From positions 620,001 to 684,000 of the forward strand of contig NZ_WIPK01000001.1 of assembly GCF_012922555.1 (NCBI RefSeq): DNA of 64,000 nt. Reading direction: 5' to 3'. The notes beneath the pieces were generated by a model. The model saw only the letters and a program-made list of their open reading frames with translations. It was not told the origin of the DNA and ran no database searches. Positions 10,101 through 20,207 of the stretch are shown here, piece after piece; within the stretch, counting starts at the first letter, position 1, and the number at the start of each line of letters is the position of its first letter. This DNA comes from Paraclostridium dentum (GTDB lineage Bacteria > Bacillota > Clostridia > Peptostreptococcales > Peptostreptococcaceae). The translations under genes and the position numbers were made by a program.

Positions 10101-11494
10101 CTGCTAAAATAAGATTAAGATCGTTAAAAGCGGCCATAGAAGAAAGAGATAAAAATAATATAGAAATTATAAAAGTTGAAAAAAAATATAAAAAAGGAAG
10201 TTTAGTTAAAGCTATAAAAGAAGATTATAATATTTTAGTTCCTCAAATGTCACCTATACACTTTGATTTAGTAGAACATGGAGTAAGATCATGTGGATAT
10301 AATATGGTATTATTAAAAGATTATGAAGGTGCTGTAGAAGAAGGATTGAAATATGTCAATAATGATGCTTGCTATCCAGCGATTATTGTAGTAGGTCAAA
10401 TTATTAAAGCATTAAAAAGTGGAAAGTATGATTTAAGTAAGACTGCGGTGGCAATAACTCAAACTGGAGGGGTTTGCAGAGCTACTAACTACATTGGTTT
10501 CTTAAGAAAAGCTTTAAGTGATGCAGGATATGAAGATGTACCTGTATTATCTTTATCTATAAATGGAGAAGAAAAAAGTAATTTATATAGTGCTTTCTCA
10601 TTAAGCTTAGTAAATAAAGTTTTAATGGGAGCCATATATGGAGACTTGCTTATGAAGGTTTTATATAGAGTTAGACCATATGAAAAAGTAAAGGGAAGTG
10701 CTAATAAACTATATGAAAAATACATAAGGATTTGTAAAAAAAGTTTAGAAATCGGAAGCTTTATTGAGTTTAAAGAAAACATATATAATATAGTAAGAGA
10801 TTTTGATAATTTACCTATAGTACAAGTCGAAAAACCTAAAGTTGGATTAGTTGGAGAGATCTTAGTTAAATTTCATCCATTGGCAAATAACAACATTGTA
10901 GATGTGTTGGAAGCTGAAGGAGCTGAGGTAGTTGTTCCAGAACTTATGAATTTCTTTTTAAGTTGTTGCTTCAATACATATTATAAGGCTGATAACCATT
11001 TAGATAAAAAATATAAAAAACTAGGTGGTAAATTTGGTATAGGTGCAATTGAAAAATACCAAAAGCATTATATGAATGCTTTGGAAAGTAGTAAGAGATT
11101 TAGTAAGACAAAAGATATTAAAACTCTAGGAAGTATAGCATCTAATGTAATTTCTCTAGGAAATCAAGCTGGGGAAGGATGGCTTTTAACAGCTGAAATG
11201 ATGGAACTTATCGAAAGTGGTGTGAAAAATATTATCTGCATGCAACCTTTTGCTTGCTTACCTAATCACATAACTGGAAAAGGAGTAATTAAGGAATTAA
11301 AAAGAATTTACGATGATTCCAATATTGTTCCAATAGACTATGATCCAGGGGCTAGCGAAGTCAATCAGTTAAATAGAATAAAACTTATGCTTTCAACATC
11401 ATTTAAAAATTTAGAATGTAATAATATGAATATTGAAACTTTAAAACCTGAAAGTATAGAATCTGAAAATACAGAAAAAGAAGCATTAGCTTAA
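7172..11494 (+). CDS. Large 2-hydroxyacyl-CoA dehydratase activase-type protein
   Basis: A 1440-residue protein of the CoA-substrate-specific enzyme activase family. Two BadF/BadG/BcrA/BcrD ATPase domains follow one another: one begins [15 protein letters not shown] near residue 6, the other [15 protein letters not shown] near residue 325. Each carries the cysteines that hold the [4Fe-4S] cluster shared between activator subunits ([12 protein letters not shown] and [18 protein letters not shown] and RCTVFMNSR). A DUF2229 region ([18 protein letters not shown]) and an HgdB-like dehydratase part follow. Known activators inject an ATP-driven electron into a dehydratase; this fused long form has no assigned substrate. 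The ATG at 7172 fits the site GAGGTG (7160-7165). It stands alone, without hgdA/hgdB partners nearby. Confidence 0.87.
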   Translation: MKETFHIGIDVGSTTVKLVVLDKHNNIVFKKYRRHLSDIKNAVIKILEDTYRSIGDSCVSVVITGSGGMNLANNLGVDFVQEVIASTKAVEVYNSDTDVVIELGGEDAKIIYLTNGIEQRMNGICAGGTGSFIDQMASLLKTDASGLNELAKDYKNIYSIAARCGVFAKTDIQPLINEGARKEDIAMSIFHAVAVQTISVLACGRKIQGKVAFLGGPLYFLSQLRQAFIDMLNLDEHDIIFPKDAQLYIAIGAALSYTNNKTFMISDLLLNLKNSKETQNTNQSKLKPLFINEEEYEKFKERHSMNIVTTKELSNYSGDCFLGIDAGSTTTKVALIDDDGNLLYSAYKSNEGSPLNSTIDILNDIYINLPNTAKIVNSAVTGYGEALLKQALKIDIGEIETVAHYKGAKFFSPNVDFILDIGGQDMKCLKINNGVIETIILNEACSSGCGSFLETFAKSLELDIKEFSKKALYSENPVDLGSRCTVFMNSRVKQAQKEGNSVSDISAGLSYSVIKNALYKVIKAKSKEDIGQYPVVQGGTFYNDAVLRVFEILTEREVVRPNIAGIMGAFGASIIAKEKYKKGYTTLLLDRDNIKNIKLRTITARCGKCSNNCLLTINNFGNREKFISGNRCEKGSGLEVNENKHINIFEYKYKKIFGYKSLEAKYAKRKTIGIPRVLNMYENYPFWHTIFTNLGFRVILSEKSSKQIYEKGMDSIVSESVCYPAKLVHGHINDLIEKGVKTIFYPCIRHEHKEFENIDNHFNCPVVMSYSEVIKNNISEIRDKNINFINPFLPMNNKKALKKSLFEELNKIKLYDKDFIEISKDEISKSVDLGFKEHEKFKKDIQNMGEKALRLIEKNNMKGIVLAGRPYHIDPEINHGIPELINSLDMAVLTEDSICHLGKIDKSLRVVDQWAYHSRLYRAAKYVSHSKNLELVQLNSFGCGLDSVTTDQVQELLNSEGRIYTCIKIDEGNNLGAAKIRLRSLKAAIEERDKNNIEIIKVEKKYKKGSLVKAIKEDYNILVPQMSPIHFDLVEHGVRSCGYNMVLLKDYEGAVEEGLKYVNNDACYPAIIVVGQIIKALKSGKYDLSKTAVAITQTGGVCRATNYIGFLRKALSDAGYEDVPVLSLSINGEEKSNLYSAFSLSLVNKVLMGAIYGDLLMKVLYRVRPYEKVKGSANKLYEKYIRICKKSLEIGSFIEFKENIYNIVRDFDNLPIVQVEKPKVGLVGEILVKFHPLANNNIVDVLEAEGAEVVVPELMNFFLSCCFNTYYKADNHLDKKYKKLGGKFGIGAIEKYQKHYMNALESSKRFSKTKDIKTLGSIASNVISLGNQAGEGWLLTAEMMELIESGVKNIICMQPFACLPNHITGKGVIKELKRIYDDSNIVPIDYDPGASEVNQLNRIKLMLSTSFKNLECNNMNIETLKPESIESENTEKEALA

Positions 11495-11495
11495 T

Positions 11496-11550
11496 AAAAA
11501 TAAGTAGTTACGGAATGAAACTAAGTTACACCGTTAACTACTTATTTTTA
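11496..11550. terminator. Bidirectional terminator between convergent genes
   Basis: AAAAATAAGTAGTTA-CGG on the left pairs with CCGTTAACTACTTATTTTT on the right, with a one-base bulge. It serves both the activase gene (plus) and the DUF4184 gene (minus). Confidence 0.75.
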
Positions 11551-11561
11551 TATTATAAAAC

Positions 11562-12284
11562 TTATTTAAATAATTTGTATCTATAAATAATTGATGAGGT
11601 TAAATATCCTAAAAACAATCCATTTATAAAAGTTACTACAAGTCTACCTATTCCAAAGTTTTTAAATATAAGGTAGCTTAAAATAATAATTAAAATTTGT
11701 ATAGAAATAGCTATTAAATGATATTGAAATTTATTTGATCTTATATATTTATTACTATACCTTCTTATAGTATAGAAGTAATATAAAATAACAAAAAAAC
11801 CTAATAGTGTGCTACCATGTTGAAGCAATTTGAAAAATGGAACTTGATAACCAAGTATATGTATAGATTCTTTTAATAGATTTATGTTAACAACAAAATA
11901 ACCTGTTTTATGGGTAAATGCATCCCAGATTATATGTGTTAGCATTCCGACTATACATGAGTATGTAAATACAAAAATATCTTTAGGACTTTTAAAATTA
12001 AAATCATAATTTATAAGATATGTATAATAGTTACAGATCTTATAAGGGAGATTAATTATAAATGGATTTTTTATGAACTTTAATATTAGGTAGTTTAACA
12101 AAAAGCATATTGGAAGATTAAGAATTATAAATCCTAATAGTGTATGTCCTAAGTTACTGCTTGGATTAAATAATAAAAAATATATAAAATCTGGGGCCAT
12201 AGAGCCTAGAATCAATCCTAATAAATTAAAGTTTTTGTTCTTTGAAAAAATTACTACAGCTGGATGAGCTAATGTAAATGGCAT
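11562..12284 (-). CDS. DUF4184 family membrane protein
   Basis: A 240-residue integral membrane protein starting MPFTLAHPAVVIFSK and continuing GLILGSMAPDFIYFLLF, the signature of DUF4184. The histidine and aspartate of these two motifs, and H in LTHIIWDAFTHKTGYF, resemble the metal-binding layout of YdjM/LexA-regulated membrane metal-dependent hydrolases, but activity has not been shown for the family. About six hydrophobic helices are seen. A ribosome site AAGGAG lies just upstream on the minus strand. It is convergent with the activase and divergent from the GGDEF/HD-GYP gene, so it is its own transcription unit. Confidence 0.75.
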   Translation of the reverse strand: MPFTLAHPAVVIFSKNKNFNLLGLILGSMAPDFIYFLLFNPSSNLGHTLLGFIILNLPICFLLNYLILKFIKNPFIINLPYKICNYYTYLINYDFNFKSPKDIFVFTYSCIVGMLTHIIWDAFTHKTGYFVVNINLLKESIHILGYQVPFFKLLQHGSTLLGFFVILYYFYTIRRYSNKYIRSNKFQYHLIAISIQILIIILSYLIFKNFGIGRLVVTFINGLFLGYLTSSIIYRYKLFK

Positions 12285-12467
12285 AAAAAATTCTCCTTAA
12301 ACTTTTATTTCATTTTAATATAATAATATAAATAAATAAAATATGCTATAAATTTTGAATTTTAATACATATTGCTACTTTGCAACCCAAAATTTACCAA
12401 ATGAAAAAATACATGATTTAAAGTAATATATAAGTGATATGATATGTAAAAGGAAGTAGGAAAAAAT

Positions 12468-14240
12468 ATGAAAGAAAATTTAATGGATTTAATATTTAAC
12501 ACGCTGCCTATACCTATATGGATAAAATCAAAAGAAGGAGCATTTCTAGACATAAACCAAAAATTTAAAGACACATATATAAGTAAAGAAATAAATAAAG
12601 AAGATATCATAGGCAAATTCAATAAAGATATATACCCTGTAGAAATAGCTAAAATGTATGATATGAACTATGAAAAAGTACTAGAAAGCAAACAACCTAT
12701 GACATTTGAAAATAAGCATAAAAATAAAATAACCAAAGCTTATTTAACCCCTGTACTTGACAAGGATAAAGAAATAATTGCAGTAACTGGTATAATACAC
12801 GATATATCAGAGTTTAAGCAATATGAAGAAGATAATATTTATCAGAAGAAATTAGTTGAAACTATAATAAATAGCATACCAGATATAGTATTTTATAAGG
12901 ATAAAGAAGGTAAATATGTAGGAGGAAATAATGCTTTTTTTGAAGGGTTTTATGAAAAAGACAAGAGTGATGTTATAGGAAAAACAGATGTAGAATTAAG
13001 TGAAGATAAAAATTTAGCAGAATATCTTATAAAAAAAGATAAAGAAGTAATAGATAGTAAAAAAAATATATATTCCAAATTAAAAATAAGAAATAGTAAA
13101 AATGAAGTTACATATTTTGAAAGTATAAAAACACCTGTAATAAATGAAAAAAATGAAGTAGTAGGCGTAGTAGGCGTATCAAGAGACATAACAAAAAGAA
13201 AAGAATTAGAAAATATGTTAAGACAAATGAGTTATACAGATAAATTAACGGGACTTTTTAATCGAGCATATTTTGAAGAACAAATAAAGATTTTAAATAA
13301 TGAAAAATTTTATCCTCTAAGTATGATAATTGGAGATGCAAATGGATTAAAAAAATTAAATGATACAAGAGGCCATTTAGAAGGGGATAAATTGATTATA
13401 AAAATTTCAGAAATTTTAAAAAATAGTTGTAATGAAAGGGACCTTATTTTTAGATGGGGTGGAGATGAATTTATAATTCTTATGCCAAACACAAATTCTA
13501 TTTGTGCCCAAAGTACATATAATATTATTTTAGAAAATTGTAAAAAGGCTAGTAATTATTCCATGAAAATAAGTATAGCATTAGGGATCTCAACAAAAGT
13601 TGACAATAAATTAAGTATAGAAGATTTAATAAAAGAAGCAGAAGATACAATGTATCAAGAAAAGTTACTATCAAAAGAGAGTAGAAAAAATTACATAATG
13701 AAATCTCTACAAAAAACACTAGAAGAAAAGAGCTTAGAAACAAGAGATCATACTAGTAGGACTGCAGAATATGCATACAAAATAGGTAAAAAATTAAACT
13801 TAAATAATAAACAAATTAGAGAATTAAAATTATTGGCATATCTACATGATATAGGAAAAATTGGGGTATGTGAAAGTATAATAGAAAAACCGGGACCTCT
13901 TACTCAAGAAGAATATGGGTTAATCAAAAATCATAGTGAAAAAGGATTTAGAATAGCTAATTGCACACCTGATTTATCGCATGTAGCTTATGGAATTTTA
14001 ACTCATCATGAACGATACGATGGAAATGGATACCCACTAGGGTTAAAAGGCGAAGAAATCCCATTATTGTCAAGGATAATATCTGTTGTAGATTCATTTG
14101 ATGCAATGACAAGTGATAGAGCATATAGAAAGGCAATGTCAAAAAACCAAGCAATAGAAGAATTAATAAAAAATTCAGGAACTCAATTTGATTCAAAGAT
14201 TGTAGATGCTTTTATTGAAGAAATAGAAAGTGATATGTAA
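12468..14240 (+). CDS. PAS-PAS-GGDEF-HD-GYP cyclic-di-GMP enzyme
   Basis: A 590-residue cytoplasmic signalling protein. Order: PAS (about 5-110), PAS (about 125-245, with GVVGVSRDITKRKELE leading out), GGDEF (about 255-400) and HD-GYP (about 415-590). The diguanylate cyclase site is intact (RWGGDEF), but the inhibitory I-site is degenerate: NERD stands where RxxD is expected, so feedback inhibition is probably weak. The phosphodiesterase part has HDIGK and HHERYDGNGYP, both intact. It could therefore make and break c-di-GMP under control of a PAS ligand. There is no membrane segment, so sensing is likely internal. It has a single-gene unit closed by the hairpin at 14246. Confidence 0.92.
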   Translation: MKENLMDLIFNTLPIPIWIKSKEGAFLDINQKFKDTYISKEINKEDIIGKFNKDIYPVEIAKMYDMNYEKVLESKQPMTFENKHKNKITKAYLTPVLDKDKEIIAVTGIIHDISEFKQYEEDNIYQKKLVETIINSIPDIVFYKDKEGKYVGGNNAFFEGFYEKDKSDVIGKTDVELSEDKNLAEYLIKKDKEVIDSKKNIYSKLKIRNSKNEVTYFESIKTPVINEKNEVVGVVGVSRDITKRKELENMLRQMSYTDKLTGLFNRAYFEEQIKILNNEKFYPLSMIIGDANGLKKLNDTRGHLEGDKLIIKISEILKNSCNERDLIFRWGGDEFIILMPNTNSICAQSTYNIILENCKKASNYSMKISIALGISTKVDNKLSIEDLIKEAEDTMYQEKLLSKESRKNYIMKSLQKTLEEKSLETRDHTSRTAEYAYKIGKKLNLNNKQIRELKLLAYLHDIGKIGVCESIIEKPGPLTQEEYGLIKNHSEKGFRIANCTPDLSHVAYGILTHHERYDGNGYPLGLKGEEIPLLSRIISVVDSFDAMTSDRAYRKAMSKNQAIEELIKNSGTQFDSKIVDAFIEEIESDM

Positions 14241-14245
14241 TAAAG

Positions 14246-14272
14246 AAGCCTTCATTTAAATGAAGGCTTTTT
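14246..14272 (+). terminator. Terminator after the GGDEF/HD-GYP gene
   Basis: AAGCCTTCATTT directly followed by AAATGAAGGCTT is a perfect 24-base palindrome with a T run at its end. Confidence 0.75.
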
Positions 14273-14273
14273 A

Positions 14274-14282
14274 TGATATAAT
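14274..14282 (+). promoter_or_regulatory. Extended -10 promoter of sbcDC
   Basis: TGATATAAT (14274-14282) is a consensus extended -10 about 30 bases before sbcD. No good -35 is visible. It immediately follows the preceding terminator. Confidence 0.5.
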
Positions 14283-14312
14283 CAATTATAGAAAAGATTA
14301 AGGAGGAAATTT

Positions 14313-15515
14313 ATGAAAATTATTCACACAAGTGATTGGCATATTGGAAAAATAGTAAATGAATTTTCAATGATTGAAGATCAAAAATACATTTTAAATA
14401 GATTAATAGATTTAATAGAAAAAGAAAAGCCAGAAGTACTTATAATATCAGGGGATGTATATGATCGATCAATTCCACCTGTGGAAGCTGTAGAATTATT
14501 AAATGAAACTTTAAGTAATTTAATAATTGATAAAAAAGTAAAAGTATTAGCTATATCAGGAAATCATGATGGTGGAGAAAGGCTAAGCTTTGGAAGTGAA
14601 ATTTTAGAAAAGCATGGATTATATATAGCTGGTAGAGACGATGAATTATACAAGCATGTAGTTGTAAAAGATGGAGAAAAAAATGTAAACTTTTATTTGA
14701 TTCCATATAAGGATCCCGCATTAACAAGGAAAGTTTTAGATGAAAAAGAAGTTAAAAGCCATAATGATGCAATGAAATTCGTAGTAGAAAAAATTAAGGA
14801 GAATATAAATTATGAAGAAATAAATATCCTAGTAGGACATGGATATGTTACTATGAAAAGAGAAGATGCAATAGAGTGTATTGAAAATAAATATGAAGTA
14901 GCAAATCTTGAAACATCAGAATCTGAAAGACCGCTGTCAATAGGAGGAACAGATTTAATAGATGGTAAAATATTTGATGACTTTGATTATGTAGCTCTAG
15001 GTCATCTTCATGGAAGACAAAAAATTGGAAGAGAAGAAATGAAGTACTCAGGATCAATATTAAAGTATTCTTTCTCAGAAGTTAAACAAAAAAAAGGAGT
15101 ATACATATTAGATATAGACAATAAAGATGAAATAAATATAGATTTTAAATGTTTAAAGCCAGTAAGAGATTTAAGAGTTGTAAAAGGGAATATAGAAGAC
15201 TTAATAGAGGAAGCTAGAGAATTAGAAGAAGGAAAAGAAGATTATATACAAGCTATATTAACAGATGATGGAGAACTTATAAATCCAATGGAAAAATTAA
15301 GAGCAGTTTATCCAAATACTATGTTAATAACAAGAGAGAGAAAAAGGGAAATTAGTGAAGATAAAACTTCAGCAAAAGGTGAATATAAGAGAAAAAGTAA
15401 GCTAGAGCTATTTAAAGAGTTTTATGAAGATTTAGGTAGCGGAGATTATACAGAAGAAAAAGAAGTAGTTTTAATGAATACTATAAATGAAGTTTTAAAA
15501 AGTGAGGTGAAATAA
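14313..15515 (+). CDS. sbcD: Exonuclease SbcCD subunit D (Mre11-type nuclease)
   Basis: A 400-residue metallophosphoesterase that works with SbcC to cut hairpins and DNA ends blocked by protein. All Mre11 motifs are present: HTSDWHIGK (I), SGDVYDR (II), AISGNHDGGERL (III), GHGYVT (IV) and ALGHLHGRQKIG (V). A good ribosome site AAGGAGG (14300-14306) precedes the start. Its last base is shared with sbcC, as usual for this pair. This 400-residue length and the standard order sbcD-sbcC make the call safe. Confidence 0.96.
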   Translation: MKIIHTSDWHIGKIVNEFSMIEDQKYILNRLIDLIEKEKPEVLIISGDVYDRSIPPVEAVELLNETLSNLIIDKKVKVLAISGNHDGGERLSFGSEILEKHGLYIAGRDDELYKHVVVKDGEKNVNFYLIPYKDPALTRKVLDEKEVKSHNDAMKFVVEKIKENINYEEINILVGHGYVTMKREDAIECIENKYEVANLETSESERPLSIGGTDLIDGKIFDDFDYVALGHLHGRQKIGREEMKYSGSILKYSFSEVKQKKGVYILDIDNKDEINIDFKCLKPVRDLRVVKGNIEDLIEEARELEEGKEDYIQAILTDDGELINPMEKLRAVYPNTMLITRERKREISEDKTSAKGEYKRKSKLELFKEFYEDLGSGDYTEEKEVVLMNTINEVLKSEVK

Positions 15516-18500
15516 TGAGACCTATAAAGTTAACCATAAGTGCCTTTGGACCCTATGCAGATAAGCAAGTTATAGATTTTGAAGAATTAAATGGTAGAAA
15601 TATATTTGTGATATCAGGAAAAACAGGAGCAGGTAAAACTACTATATTTGACGCTATAAGTTATGCTCTATACGGAGAGGCTAGTGGAGAGTCAAGAGAA
15701 ACAGACTCTTTGAGAAGTCATTTTGCAGATGATGATGTAGAAACTTTTGTAGAATTAGAATTTGAATTAAAAGGTGAGCGATATATTGTAAACAGAGTTC
15801 CAAAGCAAAAGAAGAAAAAATCAAGGGGCGAAGGATTTACAGAAAAGAGTGCAGACGCAACACTTACATTACCAGATGGAAAAGTTATAACTAAAGTTAC
15901 CAATGTAACAAATAAATTGATTGAGATATTGGGTATAACTAGAGATCAGTTTAAACAAATTGTTATGCTTCCACAAGGTGAATTTAAAAAGTTATTATTA
16001 GCAGATTCATTAGAAAGAGAAGGTATTTTTAGAAAAATATTTAACACTTATGATTTTGAAAAAATACAGATAGATCTTAAAGAAAAAGCTATAAGTTTAA
16101 GTAAAAACAGAAACAAAAGTAAGGATGAAATGCAAACTAACTTAAAAAATATAAAAGGTGAGCATGATATATCCATTGGAGAATATGTAGATTTTCCTTT
16201 TGTTATAGAAAAATTAAAAGATTTTATATCAAAGGATAGTGAAGTTTATAAAAATTTAAATGAAGATGATAAAGCGTTATATAATGAATTAGAACTTATA
16301 AATAAGGAAAAAGTAAAAATAGAAAACAATAACAATTTATTGAAAGAAAAAGAAAAAATAGATAATAGTTTATTAGATCTTATAAATAAAGAAAAAGAAT
16401 TTGAAATAAAAAAAGAAACTATAAATAAATGTAAGAGTGCTAAAGAAGTTAAATACATAGAAGATAAATTAATAGAAAATGAAAATATATTAGAACAAAG
16501 AAAAAAATCATATGAAGAAACTCTATTAAATATTGAAAGACTAAATAAAGAAGCTGATATAGCGAAATCAAATTTAAAAATAGAAGAAGCTAAAGAACCT
16601 GAAAGGGATGCTCTTAAATTAGAGATAAATAAGTTAGAGAGTATAAGACCTAAAATAGCGGAATTTGATGAATTAAAAAATAGCTTAATTATTAAAACTG
16701 AGAGTATTGAGGAAATTAAAAGTAAAATAGAAGATAATAAAAAAGTTAATGAAAATTTAAAAAAACAAAAATTAGAAAATGAAAATAAATTAAAAGAAAT
16801 AGCTACAGCAGAGACCAAAAAAGTAGAGATAGCAAATGAAATCTCTAATAAGGAAAAAATAATACAAGAGACTAGAGAGTTGTTTAAAATAATAGCAAGT
16901 TATGAAAAATCAAAACTTAGTCATAATAACTTAAAAATAGAATATGATTCATTTGAAAAAGTATATAAAAGTATAAAGAAAAATTATAATGATATGGATG
17001 AACTTTATAAAAAAGAACAAGCAGGTATACTTGCATATTCTTTAAAAGAAAACACACCCTGTCCTGTATGTGGATCTAAAAATCATCCAAATCCAGCAGT
17101 TATAAGTAAAAACTTAATAGTTCCGACTAAAGAGGAATTGAAAATAGCTAAAGAAAAATTAGAAGAAGCTGAAAATGAAAATAATTTAAAGATAAATGAA
17201 TTAACTAAATTAAATACTGACTGTAAAAATTATTTTGAGATTGTAAGTAGTAGTTTATTAAAGTTTTCAAAAACTTTAAATATAGATGAAAACTATTCAG
17301 CTAAAACAGCTGAGATAGTTAAGTTAAAGGGTCTTGAATTAAAAGTTAATATTGATGATTTAAATAAAGAACTTATAAAAACAAATGAAAAATTATCTAT
17401 GAAAAAAAATATAGATGAACAAAATATAACCATAGAAAACAGTTTAATAGAAGTTGAAAAAGAACTGAGTAAATTAGAAAAAACTGAAAAGATACTACTA
17501 CCGGAAATAGCTCAAATAAACACTAGAATAGAAGCGTATAAAAAAGAAATTCCTAATGATATTTTGGATATAAAAACTCTTGGAATTTTACTAAATGATA
17601 AAACAAAAGAGTTAGAAATAAGCTTAAATAACTTAAATAAGTTAAGAGAGTATAATGAAAATATATCAAAACAATTAGAAGGTGAAGTTTCTAAATCTAA
17701 TGAAATTAAGAGCTCTATGGAAGAATTAAAGTCTAATGTAGAAAAGATAAAGTTAGAATTTAATACTTTATTAAAAAGCTTAGGATTCAATGATTTTAAC
17801 AATTATGAGGAGTTTAAATCAAAGATTTACTTAATTGAAGACTTAGAAAAAGAAGTAGAAGATTATTATTTAAATTTAAATTTACTTAAATCTAAAAAAG
17901 AAGACATAGTTATTAAAACTAAAGATTTATCTTTTATTGATATAGATAGTATTGATGAAAAGCTAAAAAAACTTCAAGAAGAAAAGAAAGGTTTAGAGCT
18001 TAGACTTAGAGAACTTTACTCAGTATTAGAAAACAATAAATCTATACTTAAAAATGTAGAAAGTTTAAATGCTAAGTTTAAAGCTATAGAAGAAGAGTAT
18101 AAGGTTGTAGGAGAATTAGCTGATTTGGCAAATGGTAAAAAATCTCCATATATATCTTTTGAAAGATACATATTAGCTTCATACTTTGAAGATATAATAG
18201 AAGCGGCAAATATAAGACTTGAAAAAATGACAGGTGATAGATTCTCCTTAATAAGAAAGAAAAGTAAGAGCAAAGGAGCGGGGCAAAAAGGTTTAGAACT
18301 AGAAATTTACGATAACTATACAGACAGCTCTAGAGATGTTAGCTCATTATCAGGAGGAGAAAGTTTCAAAGCATCTTTATCTTTGGCACTAGGACTTTCA
18401 GATGTAGTTCAATCAAATGCAGGAGGAGTATCCCTTGATACTATGTTTGTTGATGAAGGATTTGGAACATTAGATCCACAATCACTAGATAACGCAATTG

Positions 18501-18640
18501 ATAGTCTACTTGAACTTCAAAGAGGTGGAAGGTTAGTAGGTATAATATCACATGTTGAAGAATTAAAAGAAAGAATAGATGCTAAATTAGAAGTAGTATC
18601 TACATCAAAAGGAAGTAAAGCTGAATTTAATATATTGTAA
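15515..18640 (+). CDS. sbcC: Exonuclease SbcCD subunit C (Rad50-type ATPase)
   Basis: A 1041-residue SMC-like ATPase that partners SbcD. Walker A is GKTGAGKTT near residue 35, the signature SSLSGGESFKASLSLALGLS near 945, and Walker B with FVDEGFGTLDPQS near 980. Between them are two long lysine/glutamate-rich coiled coils meeting at a zinc hook, CPVCGSKNHP, near residue 515. The start overlaps the sbcD stop by one base and is preceded by GTGAGGTG inside sbcD, indicating translational coupling. The pair removes palindromic secondary structure at forks, of interest here because the window itself is rich in long perfect inverted repeats. Confidence 0.96.
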   Translation: MRPIKLTISAFGPYADKQVIDFEELNGRNIFVISGKTGAGKTTIFDAISYALYGEASGESRETDSLRSHFADDDVETFVELEFELKGERYIVNRVPKQKKKKSRGEGFTEKSADATLTLPDGKVITKVTNVTNKLIEILGITRDQFKQIVMLPQGEFKKLLLADSLEREGIFRKIFNTYDFEKIQIDLKEKAISLSKNRNKSKDEMQTNLKNIKGEHDISIGEYVDFPFVIEKLKDFISKDSEVYKNLNEDDKALYNELELINKEKVKIENNNNLLKEKEKIDNSLLDLINKEKEFEIKKETINKCKSAKEVKYIEDKLIENENILEQRKKSYEETLLNIERLNKEADIAKSNLKIEEAKEPERDALKLEINKLESIRPKIAEFDELKNSLIIKTESIEEIKSKIEDNKKVNENLKKQKLENENKLKEIATAETKKVEIANEISNKEKIIQETRELFKIIASYEKSKLSHNNLKIEYDSFEKVYKSIKKNYNDMDELYKKEQAGILAYSLKENTPCPVCGSKNHPNPAVISKNLIVPTKEELKIAKEKLEEAENENNLKINELTKLNTDCKNYFEIVSSSLLKFSKTLNIDENYSAKTAEIVKLKGLELKVNIDDLNKELIKTNEKLSMKKNIDEQNITIENSLIEVEKELSKLEKTEKILLPEIAQINTRIEAYKKEIPNDILDIKTLGILLNDKTKELEISLNNLNKLREYNENISKQLEGEVSKSNEIKSSMEELKSNVEKIKLEFNTLLKSLGFNDFNNYEEFKSKIYLIEDLEKEVEDYYLNLNLLKSKKEDIVIKTKDLSFIDIDSIDEKLKKLQEEKKGLELRLRELYSVLENNKSILKNVESLNAKFKAIEEEYKVVGELADLANGKKSPYISFERYILASYFEDIIEAANIRLEKMTGDRFSLIRKKSKSKGAGQKGLELEIYDNYTDSSRDVSSLSGGESFKASLSLALGLSDVVQSNAGGVSLDTMFVDEGFGTLDPQSLDNAIDSLLELQRGGRLVGIISHVEELKERIDAKLEVVSTSKGSKAEFNIL

Positions 18641-18655
18641 AAGATTAAATAATTA

Positions 18656-18687
18656 AAAATCCAACTCTATTTTAGAGTTGGATTTTT
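18656..18687 (+). terminator. Terminator after sbcC
   Basis: AAAATCCAACTCTA (18656-18669) pairs perfectly with TAGAGTTGGATTTT (18673-18686), followed by more T. Confidence 0.85.
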
Positions 18688-18798
18688 TTACTTTTAAGAA
18701 GTTTATATTTTTAACTGTAACATAAATGTCACTTAACGATGATAAATTAACGCTAAGGTCAAAGGATTTAAGATTATAAAAACTAATGGAGGTGGGTT

Positions 18799-20199
18799 AT
18801 GGTATTTTCAAATACGTTATTTCTTTACTTATTTCTTCCTATTAATCTTATTCTGTATTATGCAGTTAAGAGCAGAAAATGGAAAAATTTTATTTTGATT
18901 ATTTTTTCTTTAGCATTTTATGCTTGGGGAGAACCGGTGTGGATATTTCTTTTAATATTTAGTTCTTTAGTAGATTACGGACATGGACTATTTATTGAAA
19001 AGTATAGAGGAACTAAGTTAGCTAAAATAGGTTTATTATCATCTATATGTATTAATTTAGGATTATTAATTACTTTTAAATATAGTGCATTTTTATATGA
19101 AAATTTAAATACTATATTTAATTTATCGTTAGAAATACCTAAATTTTCATTGCCTATAGGAATTTCTTTTTATACATTTCAAACTTTATCATACACAGTA
19201 GATGTATATAAGGGAGAGGTTAAAGCACAGAAAAATTTCTCGAAGTTCTTGATGTATGTATCTCTGTACCATCAATTAGTTGCAGGACCAATAGTTAGAT
19301 ATTCAGATGTAGAAGAAGAAATTGAAAGTAGAGTTACTACTGTAGAAAATTTTAGTAGTGGAATAAGTAGGTTTACTATAGGTCTTGCAAAGAAAGTATT
19401 AATTGCAAATGTAGCAGGACAGTTTGTAACTCAATATATGAATTCAGATTTATCTAGTATAACTGTTCTTGAAGCTTGGTTTGGAATTGCAATGTTTACT
19501 ATACAAATATATTTTGATTTCTCTGGATACTCAGATATGGCGATAGGACTTGGGAAGATGTTTGGATTTACATACATGGAGAATTTCAACTATCCGTATA
19601 TATCAAAATCTGCAACTGAATTTTGGAGAAGATGGCATATATCATTAGGGAGTTTCTTTAGAGACTATGTATATATACCATTAGGTGGAAATAGAAAAAA
19701 CATGATATTTAATTTATTCGTTGTATGGTTTTTAACTGGTATATGGCATGGAGCTAGTTGGAACTTTATACTTTGGGGTCTTTATTTTGGTATATTAGTA
19801 TATTTAGAAAAAAAGATTTTATTTAGAGTTTTAAACAAAATACCAAAAATATTTTCACATATATATCTGATTGTTGCACTTTTAGTTGGATGGACTTTAT
19901 TTTACTTTACAGATGTAAATAGAGCTTTTGAATATATAAAGATACTATTTGGATTTACAAATAATGAGTTTACAAATAATGAGCTAAAGTTAGTTTTTAC
20001 AAACAATATATATTGGATTTTAATAGCTATAGTTGCTAGTACCCCTCTATATCCATATCTGAAACAATATATAGGACAAAGTAGAATAAAACCATTTGGA
20101 CAAGTTGTAGAAGTTCTATTAAATGTAGCGATAATGATTTGTTGTACTTCAATGTTAATAGCAAGCAGCTACAATCCATTTTTATATTTTAGGTTTTAG
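18799..20199 (+). CDS. MBOAT family O-acyltransferase
   Basis: A 466-residue multi-pass membrane enzyme of the AlgI/DltB-like family that moves acyl groups across the membrane onto a cell-surface polymer. It has about eleven hydrophobic segments. FRDYVYIPLGGNR and WFLTGIWHGASWNFILWG carry the conserved family histidine (in WHGASW); PIGISFYTFQTLSYTVDVYKG, cited as PIGISFYTFQTL and SYTVDVYKG, is also typical. The ribosome site GGAGGTG (18787-18793) is strong. It is followed after 8 bases by two DHHW-type genes, the usual partners that place the acetyl group on the exopolysaccharide or wall polymer. The acceptor polymer is unknown. Confidence 0.92.
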   Translation: MVFSNTLFLYLFLPINLILYYAVKSRKWKNFILIIFSLAFYAWGEPVWIFLLIFSSLVDYGHGLFIEKYRGTKLAKIGLLSSICINLGLLITFKYSAFLYENLNTIFNLSLEIPKFSLPIGISFYTFQTLSYTVDVYKGEVKAQKNFSKFLMYVSLYHQLVAGPIVRYSDVEEEIESRVTTVENFSSGISRFTIGLAKKVLIANVAGQFVTQYMNSDLSSITVLEAWFGIAMFTIQIYFDFSGYSDMAIGLGKMFGFTYMENFNYPYISKSATEFWRRWHISLGSFFRDYVYIPLGGNRKNMIFNLFVVWFLTGIWHGASWNFILWGLYFGILVYLEKKILFRVLNKIPKIFSHIYLIVALLVGWTLFYFTDVNRAFEYIKILFGFTNNEFTNNELKLVFTNNIYWILIAIVASTPLYPYLKQYIGQSRIKPFGQVVEVLLNVAIMICCTSMLIASSYNPFLYFRF

Positions 20200-20207
20200 G
20201 AGGTCTT

